Source: Candidatus Tectimicrobiota bacterium (GTDB lineage Bacteria; JACPUC01). From it: a stretch of DNA of 64,000 nt. The stretch is from the NCBI GenBank assembly GCA_016192455.1, contig JACPUC010000009.1, forward strand, positions 62,001 through 126,000. Reading direction: 5' to 3'. The notes under the pieces were generated by a model. It made no database searches, was not told the DNA's origin, and saw nothing but the letters and a program-made list of their open reading frames with translations. The position numbers and the translations under genes are program-made. This document shows positions 29,944 to 39,430 of this stretch, piece by piece (the stretch's first letter is position 1; every line of letters starts with the position of its first letter).

Positions 29944-31719
29944 GGCGTCGTGTTCGCCGCGGCGCCGCAACAGTTCCCGGGCATAGGTGCGGGTGGCGTC
30001 GGTCAGGGACGCGCCACCCGCAAGCCGGGCGATCTCCTCAACGCGTTCCTCCCCCGTCAGCTCACGGATAGTGATGCGCGTGCGGTTGCGGCGCACCTCC
30101 TTGGTGATGCAGTAGTGCGCGTCGGCCAGGGCGGCGATCTGCGGCAGGTGCGTGATGCAGAGCACCTGATGCCGCGCCGTCACCTCCTTGAGCTTCTCCC
30201 CCACCACCACGGCGGTCTCGCCGCCGATCCCCGCATCGACCTCGTCGAAGATCAGGCAGGGGATCTCATCCACCGCCGCGATCAGCCGCTTCACCGCCAG
30301 CATGAGGCGCGCCAGCTCGCCCCCCGAGGCGATGCGGGCCAGGGGTTTCGCCTCTTCGCCGGGGTTCGGCGCGAAGTAGAACTCCACGTCGTCAATGCCG
30401 TGCTCCGTCAGGCGGTAGGGGACCTCGTTGAGGCGCACCCACGTCGCCCCTTCGGGCGCCTGCGCATCCCCCGCCGCCGCCGCGCTCTCCGGCGCCGGGT
30501 GGAAGCAGATGAGGAACCGCGCCCCCTGCATGCGCAGGTCGCGCAGCTCGGCCTCCATCGCCGCGCCAAGCCGCGCCGCTCCCTGGCGGCGGGCCCGCGC
30601 CAGGTCCAGCGCCTCCTCCACCAGCTCCGCCCGCCGGCGCTCCGCCTCGCCGGCGAGCTCGGCGAGGCGCTCCTCCGCATGGTGGAGCTGGTCCAGCTCC
30701 GCCTTGCTCGCCGCAAGATAGGCCAGGACCTCGCCGAGGCTGCCGCCGTACTTCCGCTGCAAGCCGCGCAGAAGCTCGATGCGCTCCTCCACCTCCGCGA
30801 GGCGGGCCGGGTCTTGTTCGAGATGGGCGGCGTAGCCCTGCAGCTCGCGCGCCACCTCCTCGAGCTGCAGGCGCGCGGCTTCCAGCTCGTCTCGTCGCGC
30901 GGCCAGCCGTCCGTCAAGCTCAACCAAACGGCCCAGCCGGCGCGCCACGCTTCCCAGACGGGGCAGGATCGAGTCCTCCGCCTCGAAGAGATCTACCACC
31001 AAACCGTAGCTCTCCGCCGTGAGCTGCGCAGCGTGTTGCAGCACCCGCCGCTCCTGGGTGAGCGTCTCGATCTCGGCGACATCAATGGCGGCGGCTTCAA
31101 TCTCGGCGATCTGAAATCCGAGCAGGTCCCGCCGCTGCAGCCGCTGCCGCTCGGCGTCGCGCAGGCGGCGCCACTCACGCAGCAGCTCCTCGTACGCCGC
31201 GTAGCGCGCGGCGAAGTCCCGGGCCCGCGTGGTGAGGCCACAGGAGGCATCGAGGACGCAGCGGTGCTGGCGCACCTCGAGCAGCCTCTGATGCTGGTGC
31301 TGGCCGTGAAAGTTGACGAGTCTCTCGCCGATCTCCTTCAGCATCCCCACGGTGGCAAGCATGCCGTTGACGGACGCCCGGCCTTTCCCCGCCGCCAGGG
31401 TGCGCGTCAGGAGAATCTCCTCCGGAATCTCCTCCCCAACCCACGCCGCGCTTCCACCCCCTTCCAGGAGCCCCACCGCAAGGCTGCGCCGCACCTGCGG
31501 CAGGCCAGAGAGGTCGAAGAGAGCCTCCACGGTGCACTGCTCCGCGCCGCTGCGCAGCATCTCCGAGCTGAAGCGTCCCCCCAGGAGCACCGACAGGGCC
31601 GCGAAGATGATCGACTTGCCGGCGCCGGTCTCACCCGTGATGACGTTCAGGCCGGGCCGGAAGTCAATGGTGAGCTCGTCGATGATGGCGAAGTTGCGAA
31701 CCTGCAGGGTCTTCAGCAT
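29935..31719 (-). CDS. recN: DNA repair protein RecN
   Basis: 594 residues, an SMC-like ATPase acting in double-strand break repair. Walker A GETGAGKS lies near the start (MLKTLQVRNFAIIDELTIDF); two long Leu/Glu/Arg-rich coiled-coil halves flank the centre; the C-terminal head has SGGELARLMLAVK, Walker B CLIFDEVDAGIGG and a D-loop region. It is convergent with, and overlaps by nine bases, the aminotransferase gene. nadK lies 83 bases upstream on the same strand, the common nadK-recN order. Often an SOS gene; no LexA box was identified. Confidence 0.96.
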
Positions 31720-31802
31720 GGCGGTGGACGTGAAGGAAGCTCCACGGGAGGCCGCGCGACCCGAGGCGGCGGGAGGCGACAGGGCGACGGGCCGGCGCGT
31801 CC

Positions 31803-32741
31803 TCAGAGCCGCGTCGTGCGGTGCGGCGCGGCAACGCCACGCCGCAACGGCTGCGTCTTGAAATTCTCACCCCAGCGCAACTTCTCGCGCAGCACTTGGT
31901 AGTAGCTCTTGCCGGTGGCATTGAGGAGGAGCATGTGGCAGGCCGCTTTCACCACCCGCACCGTATCATCCGGCTGCAGCGGCACCGCATGCTGGCCATC
32001 CAGGGTGATCAGGGCGTCTTCTTCATGCGTGCGCAAGGTGACCTCGATGATGCCGCTGTCCGGCAGCACGATCGGTCGGTTCGTCAGGGTGTGCGGGCAA
32101 ATGGGAGCCAGGATCATCGCCGGCATGGTGGGGTAAACCACCGGACCGCCCGCCGACAGCGCGTAGGCGGTGGAGCCGGTCGGCGTGGCGACGATCAGCC
32201 CATCGGCGCGGTACGTGGTCACGTACTGGGAATCGACGTAGGTCTCCAGCTCGATGATGCGCGCCAGGGTGCCTTTGTTGATGACGACATCGTTGATGAC
32301 CGGCACCTGGGGGAGAACCTCGCTGCCGCGCAGAATCGAGCACTCCAGCATGGTGCGCTCCTCGAGAGCGTACTTGCCGTCGAGCACATGCTCGAGCGCC
32401 CCATAGAGCTCATCGAGCCGAACTTCCGTCAGGAACCCCAGGCTGCCGAGGTTGACGCCGAGGACGGGGACTCCCGCCGCGCTGGCGTGGCGCGCCACGC
32501 TCAGGAACGTGCCGTCGCCGCCAAGCACCACGATCAGCTCCACGTAAGCGGGAAGGACGGAGCGGTTCACCACCCGGGGGCTGCCCGGCGCCGCTTCGCC
32601 CGCCACGTGGTTCAGGTAGACCGTGATCCCTCGCGCCTCCAGCCAGGCGCAGAGCTCAGCCAGCACCCGGCGCAGCACGTCGGTCTTCTGGGCCTTCGCG
32701 ACAATCCCGACGCGGTTGAACCGTTGCGTCTCGTGTTCCAC
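31803..32741 (-). CDS. nadK: NAD kinase
   Basis: 312 residues starting at GTG 32741 (GGAG about ten bases upstream). It phosphorylates NAD to NADP. Seen: VVLGGDGTFLSVARH with the GGDG catalytic Asp, the NLGSLGFLTE loop, INDVVINKG, and YRADGLIVATPTGSTAYALSAGGP. A C-terminal tail of about 20 basic residues (KTQPLRRGVAAPHRTTRL) goes beyond the conserved fold. It lies upstream of recN and is probably cotranscribed. The divergent binding-protein gene starts 401 bases to the right. Confidence 0.96.
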   Translation of the reverse strand: MEHETQRFNRVGIVAKAQKTDVLRRVLAELCAWLEARGITVYLNHVAGEAAPGSPRVVNRSVLPAYVELIVVLGGDGTFLSVARHASAAGVPVLGVNLGSLGFLTEVRLDELYGALEHVLDGKYALEERTMLECSILRGSEVLPQVPVINDVVINKGTLARIIELETYVDSQYVTTYRADGLIVATPTGSTAYALSAGGPVVYPTMPAMILAPICPHTLTNRPIVLPDSGIIEVTLRTHEEDALITLDGQHAVPLQPDDTVRVVKAACHMLLLNATGKSYYQVLREKLRWGENFKTQPLRRGVAAPHRTTRL

Positions 32742-32884
32742 GATCCTGCCACTCCGCTGAGGTCGAGCCGATTGTAGGGCAAGGCGCGCGCCGGTTCAAG
32801 CGTTTGCCGCACCCACCGTTCGAGGTCATCCCAGCCGCTGAGCGGGACCAACGCCCGCGGCCAGGCGAGGTCCCCATGCCTCTC

Positions 32885-32914
32885 TTGACAGTTCACAAGG
32901 CCGTTGCTTACACT
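32885..32914 (+). promoter_or_regulatory. Sigma-70 promoter of the LivK-like gene
   Basis: TTGACA (consensus -35), an 18-base spacer and TACACT (-10). It points at the LivK-like gene, giving a leader of about 220 bases. Confidence 0.65.
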
Positions 32915-33060
32915 GGGCGCCATGCCACTGAATGAGTCGGCGTGGCGGGTCGGGATGCGCCAGAGCAGCCTTGTCGGGCGGCAGCCGGCGAGGGTCTCGG
33001 CGCCGACCTTTGAGGAGACGGGGCGCCTCAAACCGCGGACGCGCCTGTGGCGCGGCAAAC

Positions 33061-33106
33061 TTCTTGGGCGAAGAAGGAGGCTGCGCGCGTCACGCCGCCC
33101 CAAGAA
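33061..33106 (+). promoter_or_regulatory. Leader hairpin before the LivK-like gene
   Basis: TTCTTGGGCG (33061-33070) can pair with CGCCCCAAGAA (33096-33106) with a single bulged C. It lies 37 bases before the start codon and the AGGAGGAGG ribosome-binding site, so it could influence translation or termination. No T-tract follows. Confidence 0.4.
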
Positions 33107-33142
33107 AGCGGCACTCATCACACGCAGTGGAGGAGGAGGATC

Positions 33143-34321
33143 ATGAGTCGACAGTACCGCGTATATCTCATCACCTTGCTGGTTCTGGCCGTGGGAGTGC
33201 TGGGAAGCGCGCCCGCGCCGGCGGCGCTCGAGGGCAAGACGGTGAAGTTCGGGGCCATCGTGCCGCTCACCGGGCGCGGCGCGCCCACCGGGCAGGGGAA
33301 CAAGCTGGGCATGGACATCGCCGTGGAGGAGATCAATGCGGCCGGCGGCATCGGCGGCAAGCCGATCGAGATCATCCTCTACGATTCGGCCGGCAAGAAC
33401 GAGGAGGGGGCCGCGGCGACGCGGCGCCTCATCGTCAGCGATAATGTGCTGGCGATCATCGGTCCCTGCCTGAGCGGCGTCGCCGAGGTGAGCTTTCCGG
33501 TGACGAACCGCCTGAAGACGCCGAGTATTGCGGTCTGCTCGGCGAAGCCCGGCGTGGCAGAGAAGAACCGGCCCTGGGCCTTCCGCAACACCACCATTTC
33601 CACCGCGCTCTACGAGCACGGCATCCGCCTCTGGGCCGAGAAGTACAAGATCAAGAAGGCCGCCGTCATCTACGACGCCCGCGACGCCTTCTCAAAGGCT
33701 GACGGCGCCATCGTCTTCCCCATCATGGCCAAGAAGGCCGGCGTGGAGATCGTGGACTCGGTGAGCTTCCAGACCGGCGACCTTGACTACAGCGGCCAGG
33801 TCACCAAGATCAAGGGGCTGAACGTCCAGGGCATGCTCATCGCTGGGCTCGTCAACGAGGCCGCCGCTATCGTCCGCGAAGCGAAGCGCCAGAACCTCTC
33901 TATCCGCATCTTCGGCGGCGGCGACCTCTCCTCGGGGAAGTTCATCGAGCTGGCCGGCAAGGACGCGGTGGAGGGGCTCTACTCGGTGACCGCCTTCTGG
34001 GTGAATAACCCGGATCCGCGCGCCCAGTCATTCCTGAAGAAGTTCCGCCCGCGCTACAACAACGTCGACCCGCACTTCACGGCGGCGCAAGCGTACGACG
34101 TCGTCTATATGCTGAAGCAGGTCATCGAGTCGGAAGGGGTGACGAACAAGGCGGAAGACCTCGAGAAGGATCGAGACCGGATTCGCATTGGCCTGGAGAA
34201 GATCAAGAACTTCCCCGGCCTCACCGGCATCACCACGATGACCAAAACCGGCGACGTGCAGAAAAAGATCCTCGTCCTCGTTGCCCGCAAGGGGGAGTAC
34301 CAGCTTGTCGAAGGCCAGTAG
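33143..34321 (+). CDS. Branched-chain amino acid-type ABC substrate-binding protein
   Basis: 392 residues. The ATG at 33143 sits after AGGAGGAGG and begins a signal peptide (MSRQYRVYLITLLVLAVGVLG, cleavage near APAALEG). The periplasmic-binding type 1 fold of the LivK/Leu-Ile-Val family is clear: VKFGAIVPLTGRGAPTGQG, GMDIAVEEINAAGGIGGKPIE, GPCLSGVAEVSFPVTNRLKTP, and FTAAQAYDVVYML. No LivHMGF permease or ATPase genes are adjacent, so the partner must be elsewhere. Ligands of such soil-bacterial expansions range from amino acids to aromatic acids; not determinable here. Confidence 0.9.
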   Translation: MSRQYRVYLITLLVLAVGVLGSAPAPAALEGKTVKFGAIVPLTGRGAPTGQGNKLGMDIAVEEINAAGGIGGKPIEIILYDSAGKNEEGAAATRRLIVSDNVLAIIGPCLSGVAEVSFPVTNRLKTPSIAVCSAKPGVAEKNRPWAFRNTTISTALYEHGIRLWAEKYKIKKAAVIYDARDAFSKADGAIVFPIMAKKAGVEIVDSVSFQTGDLDYSGQVTKIKGLNVQGMLIAGLVNEAAAIVREAKRQNLSIRIFGGGDLSSGKFIELAGKDAVEGLYSVTAFWVNNPDPRAQSFLKKFRPRYNNVDPHFTAAQAYDVVYMLKQVIESEGVTNKAEDLEKDRDRIRIGLEKIKNFPGLTGITTMTKTGDVQKKILVLVARKGEYQLVEGQ

Positions 34322-34364
34322 TTCTGGCAGGTCAACCCAGCGCACGTAGCAGCCGACGCGAGAA

Positions 34365-34384
34365 GAGCGCCCGCCAAGGCGCTC
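34365..34384 (+). terminator. Weak hairpin after the LivK-like gene
   Basis: GAGCGCC / GGCGCTC with a six-base loop, 44 bases past the stop, followed by CTCTTGGTTG rather than a T-run. It may be a terminator or simply an RNA-stabilising hairpin. The rest of the 368-base space to fbp (34322-34689) shows nothing else. Confidence 0.3.
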
Positions 34385-34689
34385 CTCTTGGTTGCGCAGG
34401 GGGGCTGCGAAGGCGGGCGCCGAGGCACATCGAGGGGCGCGACGGCACACCTGCCGCCGCGCCTTTCAGTCTGCCGGCCCCAGGGTATCTAGCCAGGGTC
34501 GCGCGGCGTGTGGTATCGTGGAGCAGAGGAATTAAGCCCCACTCCATCGCAAGGCTTGCCGCGTCGGCACGGCGCAACGTGAACCGAGCGGCGACGGGGT
34601 GCGGCGCGAGCCGTTTCCAGTGCGGGGGGACCATGGTGAAGCGCGCCGCGCTTCTTGCCCGGCGCGATCATAGCGAAGGAGGCGGCACC

Positions 34690-35706
34690 ATGCAGGACAA
34701 GCTCGTCACCGTGCAGCGCTACCTCGCGGAGAGTCAGTCCCTGCATCCGGAAGCGACCGGAGCTTTCACCGAGCTGCTTTGGAACCTCATCCTCGCCTTC
34801 AAGATCATCTCCCGCGAAGTCAACAAGGCGGGTCTTGCCAGCATCCTCGGGCTTACCGGCGAGCGCAACATCCACGGCGAAGAGGTGAAGAAGCTCGACG
34901 TCTATGCCCACGAGACCATCGTCGGCATCATGCAGCGCAGCAGCCCGCTCTGCGGCATGGCCTCCGAGGAGGCCGAGGAGGTCATCCCCATCCCGCCGGG
35001 CCGGCCGCTGGGGAAGTACGTCCTGGCCTTCGACCCACTCGACGGCTCCTCCAACATCGATGCGAACGCCAGCATCGGCACCATCTTCTCGATCCACCAG
35101 CGCCTCTCGAAGGAAGGCCCGGCGGTGCGCGCCGACTTCCTCCAACCCGGCGGCCGCCAAGTGGCCGCGGGCTACGTCATCTACGGCTCCAGCACCATCC
35201 TCGTCTACTCCAGCGGCAGCGGGGTGGTGGCCTTCACCCTCGATCAGAGCGTCGGCGAGTTCCTGCTCTCGCACGCCGGCATCATCACCCCTGCCCAGGG
35301 GAAGATTTACAGCGTCAATGAAGGCAACGCCCTCACCTGGGACGCCGGCACGCAGCGCTACATCGCCCACCTGAAGGAGAAGGACGCGGCAAGCGGCCGT
35401 CCCTATTCGCTGCGCTACATCGGCAGCCTCGTCTCCGACTTTCACCGCAACCTCCTCTATGGCGGCATCTTCCTCTACCCCGCCAGCCAGGCCGATCCCG
35501 CCAAGCCGAAGCCCAAGCTGCGCCTCCTCTACGAAGTCGCCCCGCTGGCCTTGATCGCCGAGCAGGCGGGCGGCCGCGCCTCCACCGGCGCGGCGCGCAT
35601 CCTCGATCTGCAGCCCACCGAGCTGCACCAGAAAGTCCCCTTCATCGTCGGCAGCAAGGTGGACGTGGAGCGCTACGAAGCCTTCTTCCAGGGCAGGGAA
35701 CGGTAG
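34690..35706 (+). CDS. fbp: Fructose-1,6-bisphosphatase, class I
   Basis: 338 residues from MQDKLVTVQRYL; the ATG at 34690 follows GAAGGAGG, while the upstream open frame is non-coding. Class I signature: metal ligands in MASEEAEEV, FDPLDGSSNIDANASIGTIFSI, DFHRNLLYGGIFLYP, and the PLALIAEQAGGRAS active-site segment. It hydrolyses fructose-1,6-bisphosphate to fructose-6-phosphate in gluconeogenesis or the Calvin cycle. No RuBisCO or phosphoribulokinase gene is in the window, so gluconeogenesis is the safer reading. Confidence 0.97.
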   Translation: MQDKLVTVQRYLAESQSLHPEATGAFTELLWNLILAFKIISREVNKAGLASILGLTGERNIHGEEVKKLDVYAHETIVGIMQRSSPLCGMASEEAEEVIPIPPGRPLGKYVLAFDPLDGSSNIDANASIGTIFSIHQRLSKEGPAVRADFLQPGGRQVAAGYVIYGSSTILVYSSGSGVVAFTLDQSVGEFLLSHAGIITPAQGKIYSVNEGNALTWDAGTQRYIAHLKEKDAASGRPYSLRYIGSLVSDFHRNLLYGGIFLYPASQADPAKPKPKLRLLYEVAPLALIAEQAGGRASTGAARILDLQPTELHQKVPFIVGSKVDVERYEAFFQGRER

Positions 35707-35767
35707 CGCCGGGGGCAGGCGCGGGCAAAGAGGACCGACCGGGGCGCCCCGGCTGTCGCCCGACGAC

Positions 35768-35798
35768 GAACGGGGCCGCACCTGCTGTGGCCCCGTTC
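35768..35798. terminator. Bidirectional terminator hairpin between fbp and the carboxylase gene
   Basis: Perfect 10-base inverted repeat GAACGGGGCC / GGCCCCGTTC with an 11-base loop, placed between two convergent genes about 60-80 bases from each stop. The plus strand continues AGCCTTTCCC, a weak T-tract. Confidence 0.55.
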
Positions 35799-35877
35799 AG
35801 CCTTTCCCCCGCTCGACGCGACCTCCCCGCGCCGCCGCCCCGCAGGCAAACCCATGCCGCGCCCGCCCCGGGGGGCA

Positions 35878-37428
35878 TCAGAGCGGCATGTTGCCGTGCT
35901 TCTTCGGCGGGTTCTGGTCGCGCTTGTTCTGCGTCACCTCCAGCGCCTGAATGAGGCGGTGGCGCGTCTCCTTCGGCTCGATGATCTCGTCGATGTAGCC
36001 GAGCTCGGCGGCCACGAAGGGGTTGGCGAAGGCGGTGCGGAACTCCTCGACCTTGCGGTTCTTGAAGGCCACGCGGTCAGCCGCCTTGGCGAGCTCGCCG
36101 CGGAAGATGATGTCCACCGCCCCGTCCGGCCCCATGACCGCGATCTCGGCCGTGGGGTAGGCGAAGTTCACGTCGCCGCGAATGTGCTTGCTGCTCATCA
36201 CGCAGTAGGCGCCGCCATACGCCTTGCGGGTAATCACCGTGATCTTCGGCACGGTGGCTTCGCAGAAGGCGTAGAGAAGCTTCGCCCCGTGCGTGATGAT
36301 GCCGCCATGCTCCTGCGCCACGCCCGGCAGGAAGCCGGGCACATCCTCGAAGGTGATGAGCGGGATATTGAAACAGTCGCAGAAGCGCACGAAGCGCGCG
36401 CCCTTGATGGAGCAGTTGATGTCGAGACAGCCGGCGAGCGCCGCGGGTTGGTTCGCCACCACCCCAACCGTGCGGCCGTTGAGGCGACCGAACCCCACTA
36501 CGAGGTTTTGGGCGAAGTGCGGGTGCACCTCGAAGAAGAAGTGCTCGTCCAGCACCGTCTCGATGAGACCCTTGATGTCGTACGGCTTGTTCGGGTTCTC
36601 GGGCACCAGCGTCTGCAGCGCCTCGTCAACGCGCTGGGGGTCATCCCGCGTGGCGACGAACGGCGGGTCCTCCATGTTGTTCTGCGGCAGGAAGCTCAGC
36701 AGGGTGCGCATCATCAGGAGGCAATCCTCGTCATCCTCGCAGGCGAAGTGCGCCACGCCGCTCTTCATGTTGTGGGCCATGGCGCCGCCGAGCTCTTCCT
36801 TCGTCACCTCTTCGTGCGTCACGGTGCGAATGACGTCCGGCCCGGTCACGAACATGTTGCTCGTCCCCTTCACCATGAAGGTGAAGTCGGTCAGCGCCGG
36901 CGAGTAGACCGCTCCCCCCGCGCACGGCCCCATGATGGCGCTGAGCTGCGGCACCACCCCCGAGGCCAGGGTGTTCAAGAGGAAGATGTCGGCATAGCCG
37001 CCCAGGCTCACTACGCCTTCCTGGATGCGGGCGCCGCCGGAGTCGTTCAGGCCCACCATTGGACAGCCCATCTTCAGCGCCAGCTTCATCACCTTGCAGA
37101 TTTTCTCCGCATAGGCGCCGCTGAGCGATCCCCCGAACACCGTGAAGTCCTGGGCGAAGACGAAGACCTGGCGGCCGTTCACCTTGCCGTAGCCCGTCAC
37201 CACGCCGTCGCCCGGGATCTTCGTCTTCTCCATGCCGAAGGAGATGCAGCGGTGCGTCACGAACTTGTCCATCTCGACGAAGGTGCCTCGGTCGAGGAAC
37301 TTGTCCAGCCGCTCCCGGGCGGTGAGCTTGCCGGCTTCGTGCTGGCGCAGAATGCGCTCCGCGCCACCCCCGAGCTCCGCTGCCTGCGAAACTTCCCGCA
37401 ACTTCCGCAGTCGTTCTTCAATGGTCAT
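35878..37428 (-). CDS. Acyl-CoA carboxylase carboxyltransferase (beta) subunit, propionyl-CoA type
   Basis: 516 residues from [13 protein letters not shown] (ATG 37428). Two crotonase-like halves: an N-terminal half with [41 protein letters not shown] and [16 protein letters not shown], and a C-terminal half with [32 protein letters not shown] and [16 protein letters not shown]. It ends KHGNMPL, the usual end of PccB/MmdA proteins. It transfers carboxylate from biotin to propionyl- or a related acyl-CoA; the biotin-carrying partner is not in the window. The next gene upstream encodes an enoyl-CoA hydratase, fitting acyl-CoA catabolism. Confidence 0.93.
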   Translation of the reverse strand: MTIEERLRKLREVSQAAELGGGAERILRQHEAGKLTARERLDKFLDRGTFVEMDKFVTHRCISFGMEKTKIPGDGVVTGYGKVNGRQVFVFAQDFTVFGGSLSGAYAEKICKVMKLALKMGCPMVGLNDSGGARIQEGVVSLGGYADIFLLNTLASGVVPQLSAIMGPCAGGAVYSPALTDFTFMVKGTSNMFVTGPDVIRTVTHEEVTKEELGGAMAHNMKSGVAHFACEDDEDCLLMMRTLLSFLPQNNMEDPPFVATRDDPQRVDEALQTLVPENPNKPYDIKGLIETVLDEHFFFEVHPHFAQNLVVGFGRLNGRTVGVVANQPAALAGCLDINCSIKGARFVRFCDCFNIPLITFEDVPGFLPGVAQEHGGIITHGAKLLYAFCEATVPKITVITRKAYGGAYCVMSSKHIRGDVNFAYPTAEIAVMGPDGAVDIIFRGELAKAADRVAFKNRKVEEFRTAFANPFVAAELGYIDEIIEPKETRHRLIQALEVTQNKRDQNPPKKHGNMPL

Positions 37429-37619
37429 GACCCACCGTTCCCACGCAGCGATCCCAAGCGCGCACCAATCACGCCGGGCGCGAAGGCGAGCGCGAGCTCT
37501 CCCCTGCCCGCCTCGACCGCGCACCGCAGCCGGCAACGTTCCCCGCGGGACGCAACGCCCGAGGACGGCGAGCGCCCGCTGCCCAGGCCGCGCGCCCCTC
37601 CCCGGCGCTGTCGCGGTCT

Positions 37620-38402
37620 CTACTTGCCGGTGAACTTCGGCGTGCGCTTCTCCAGGAAGGCCCGCGTCCCTTCCGTCTTGTCCTCCGAGGCCAAGATGAC
37701 GCCCATCATCGTCGCCTCGTAGCTGATGCCTTCCTGCAGCGGCATGTTCATGCCGCGGTTGATGGCCTCGATGCAGTAGCGCACGGCAAGCGGCCCCCGG
37801 CTGATGATCGTCCGCGCCATCTTTTGGGCGGCCGGCAGCAGCTCCTGCGGCTCGTAGACGTGGTTGATGACCCCCAAGGCCATCCCCTCCTCGGCGCTGA
37901 TCATGTCGCCCACCAGGATGAGCTCCATGGCCCATCCCTTGCCGGCCAGGCGTGGCAAGCGTTGCGTGCCGCCGAATCCCGGCATGAGCCCCAGCTTCAC
38001 CTCCGGTTGGCCCAGTTTCGCGGTCTTCGACGCCAGCCGGATGTGGCAGGCCATGGCCATCTCCATGCCGCCACCCAGGCAGAAGCCGCTGATCGCCGCG
38101 ATCACGGGCTTGCGCATCGACTCCATGTAGTTGAGGACCGATTGCCCGAAAACGATGGCGTCGCGGCCCGAGACGGGGGTCTTCAGGGTCAGCTCGCTGA
38201 TGTCGGCCCCGGAGATGAAGGAGCGGTCGCCCGCGCCGGTGAAGATGACCGCGCCGATGGCGTCGTCCTCGTTCGCGTCGCGGAAGGCGTGGTCGAGCTC
38301 GCGCATCGTGAGGTCATTGAGGGCGTTGAGCACCTTCGGACGATTGACCGTGATAGTGGCGATGCCCTCCTTCTTCTCCAGGATGATGTTCTCATAAGCC
38401 AT
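37620..38402 (-). CDS. Enoyl-CoA hydratase/isomerase (crotonase) family protein
   Basis: 260 residues from [13 protein letters not shown] (ATG 38402, AGGAGA upstream). Oxyanion-hole segments [11 protein letters not shown] and [23 protein letters not shown], and the second glutamate in [23 protein letters not shown]: both catalytic Glu residues of enoyl-CoA hydratases are present, supporting hydration rather than another crotonase reaction. It lies 191 bases upstream of the carboxyltransferase gene and probably shares its transcript. Chain-length preference unknown. Confidence 0.93.
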   Translation of the reverse strand: MAYENIILEKKEGIATITVNRPKVLNALNDLTMRELDHAFRDANEDDAIGAVIFTGAGDRSFISGADISELTLKTPVSGRDAIVFGQSVLNYMESMRKPVIAAISGFCLGGGMEMAMACHIRLASKTAKLGQPEVKLGLMPGFGGTQRLPRLAGKGWAMELILVGDMISAEEGMALGVINHVYEPQELLPAAQKMARTIISRGPLAVRYCIEAINRGMNMPLQEGISYEATMMGVILASEDKTEGTRAFLEKRTPKFTGK

Positions 38403-38866
38403 GAGTTTCTCCTCTTCGTCGCTGACCCTTCCCACGCGAGGCATCCAAGCGCCGCGGCTGCGGTGAATGGTTGTTCCATCTCAGGAGATGACGCATCCTC
38501 GCGGCGCGTGCCGGCTCGCTCCCCGCCCGCGGCCGGGCAGCCTTCCAACGTCGGCGCGTCGCGGGCGTGCCGGCGGACCCACCCCCGGACGGCATGGAGT
38601 TCTACCATATCCAGGCGGCCTGGTCGAGGCACCCCTGCGGCGGCGCGGCTGGAGATTGGTGCGGGTCTCGCCGCGCAGCACCCCTCAGCGGCTCGGCGAG
38701 ATTATAGGACAGACTGTTCCTTTCCCGCCAGGGATCAGCCCCCAGTGGCAGGCTGACGGCTTGCTTCGAAGTTTCGGCGGGGTATAATTGATCCTCTGTC
38801 TCATTCTCATCACGCCTGCTGCGGCGCCGTTTCCCAGGAAAGGAACAGGAAAGGAAGAGGAAGACC
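38403..38866. other. Divergent intergenic region crotonase / cytochrome c
   Basis: 464 bases without a gene. It contains the cytochrome promoter (38761-38788) and, near the crotonase start, a small palindrome CATCTCAGGAGATG (38477-38490) that might be an operator for the minus-strand operon. Confidence 0.55.
38761..38788 (+). promoter_or_regulatory. Sigma-70 promoter of the cytochrome c gene
   Basis: TTGCTT, a 16-base spacer and a consensus TATAAT. It is the best -10 box in the window, about 75 bases upstream of the cytochrome ATG. Confidence 0.75.
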
Positions 38867-39292
38867 ATGACGAGCCCAGGCAGACAGGGGAAAAGGCGCC
38901 TACGGCTGCTCCTTGCCCTGCTGCTGGGAAGCTCCGTCGCGGCAGCCTTCCTCCGGATGGCGGCGCCCGGCATGGCGCAGGCGCGGAAGGGCGATCCCGC
39001 CAAGGGAAAGGCGCACTACCAGGCGCTCTGCGCGGCCTGCCACGGAACCACCGGCAGGGGCGATGGCCCGGCGGCGGCGGCTCTCGACCCGAAGCCGCGC
39101 AACCATGCCGACGGCGCGACCATGAACAAGCTGAGCGACGAGCACCTCGTCACGGTCATCAAGAACGGCGGGGCGGCCGTCGGCAAGTCCCCCCTCATGC
39201 CTCCTTGGCGCGACAGCCTGAGTGACACGCAGGTCCGCGATGTCATCGCCTACCTGCGCGCCCTGGCGGTCCCTCATTTCAAGGAAAAGTGA
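38867..39292 (+). CDS. Small periplasmic cytochrome c (class I)
   Basis: 141 residues; GGAAAGGAAGAGG precedes the ATG. A twin-Arg-like basic start and a hydrophobic signal segment lead to a single haem c domain: KGKAHYQALCAACHGTTGRGDGPAA with CAACH, the axial Met in SPLMPPWRDSLSD, and the C-terminal helix VRDVIAYLRALA. It belongs to the cbb3 subunit III-like group of soluble electron carriers. It is monocistronic with its own strong promoter; the redox partner is unknown. Confidence 0.93.
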   Translation: MTSPGRQGKRRLRLLLALLLGSSVAAAFLRMAAPGMAQARKGDPAKGKAHYQALCAACHGTTGRGDGPAAAALDPKPRNHADGATMNKLSDEHLVTVIKNGGAAVGKSPLMPPWRDSLSDTQVRDVIAYLRALAVPHFKEK

Positions 39293-39430
39293 TCGCTCCC
39301 CTCACATCTTCGCTGTACCGGCGGCCTGTCCAGGCGGGCCACCCCGGTCCCAGGCTCGCCGCCCTCCCGCTTCTTCAGGCCAGGGCGCACCTCGTTTGCG
39401 CGAGCTCCGAACACCCCCCGCGGAGTCGCT
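39293..39430. other. Spacer between cytochrome c and lpxK with a degenerate repeat
   Basis: AGGGCGCACCTCGTTTGCGC (39382-39401), followed by GAGCTC, resembles half of the modular palindromic repeat in minus orientation. CCTGCCTCCGGCAGG near the lpxK stop is a short hairpin that may help end the lipid A transcript. Confidence 0.4.

Larger units (their letters stand above)
32742..33142. other. Divergent intergenic region nadK / binding protein
   Basis: 401 bases. It holds a good plus-strand promoter (32885-32914), a long leader, and a hairpin at 33061-33106. An arginine-rich open frame (32922-33146) overlapping the downstream ATG is not convincing as a gene. Confidence 0.6.

Noticed and set aside
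32922-33146. 75-codon open frame overlapping the LivK-like start by ATGA
   Set aside because: The overlap looks like coupling, but the sequence is arginine-rich with no ribosome-binding site and is better explained as leader DNA containing a hairpin.
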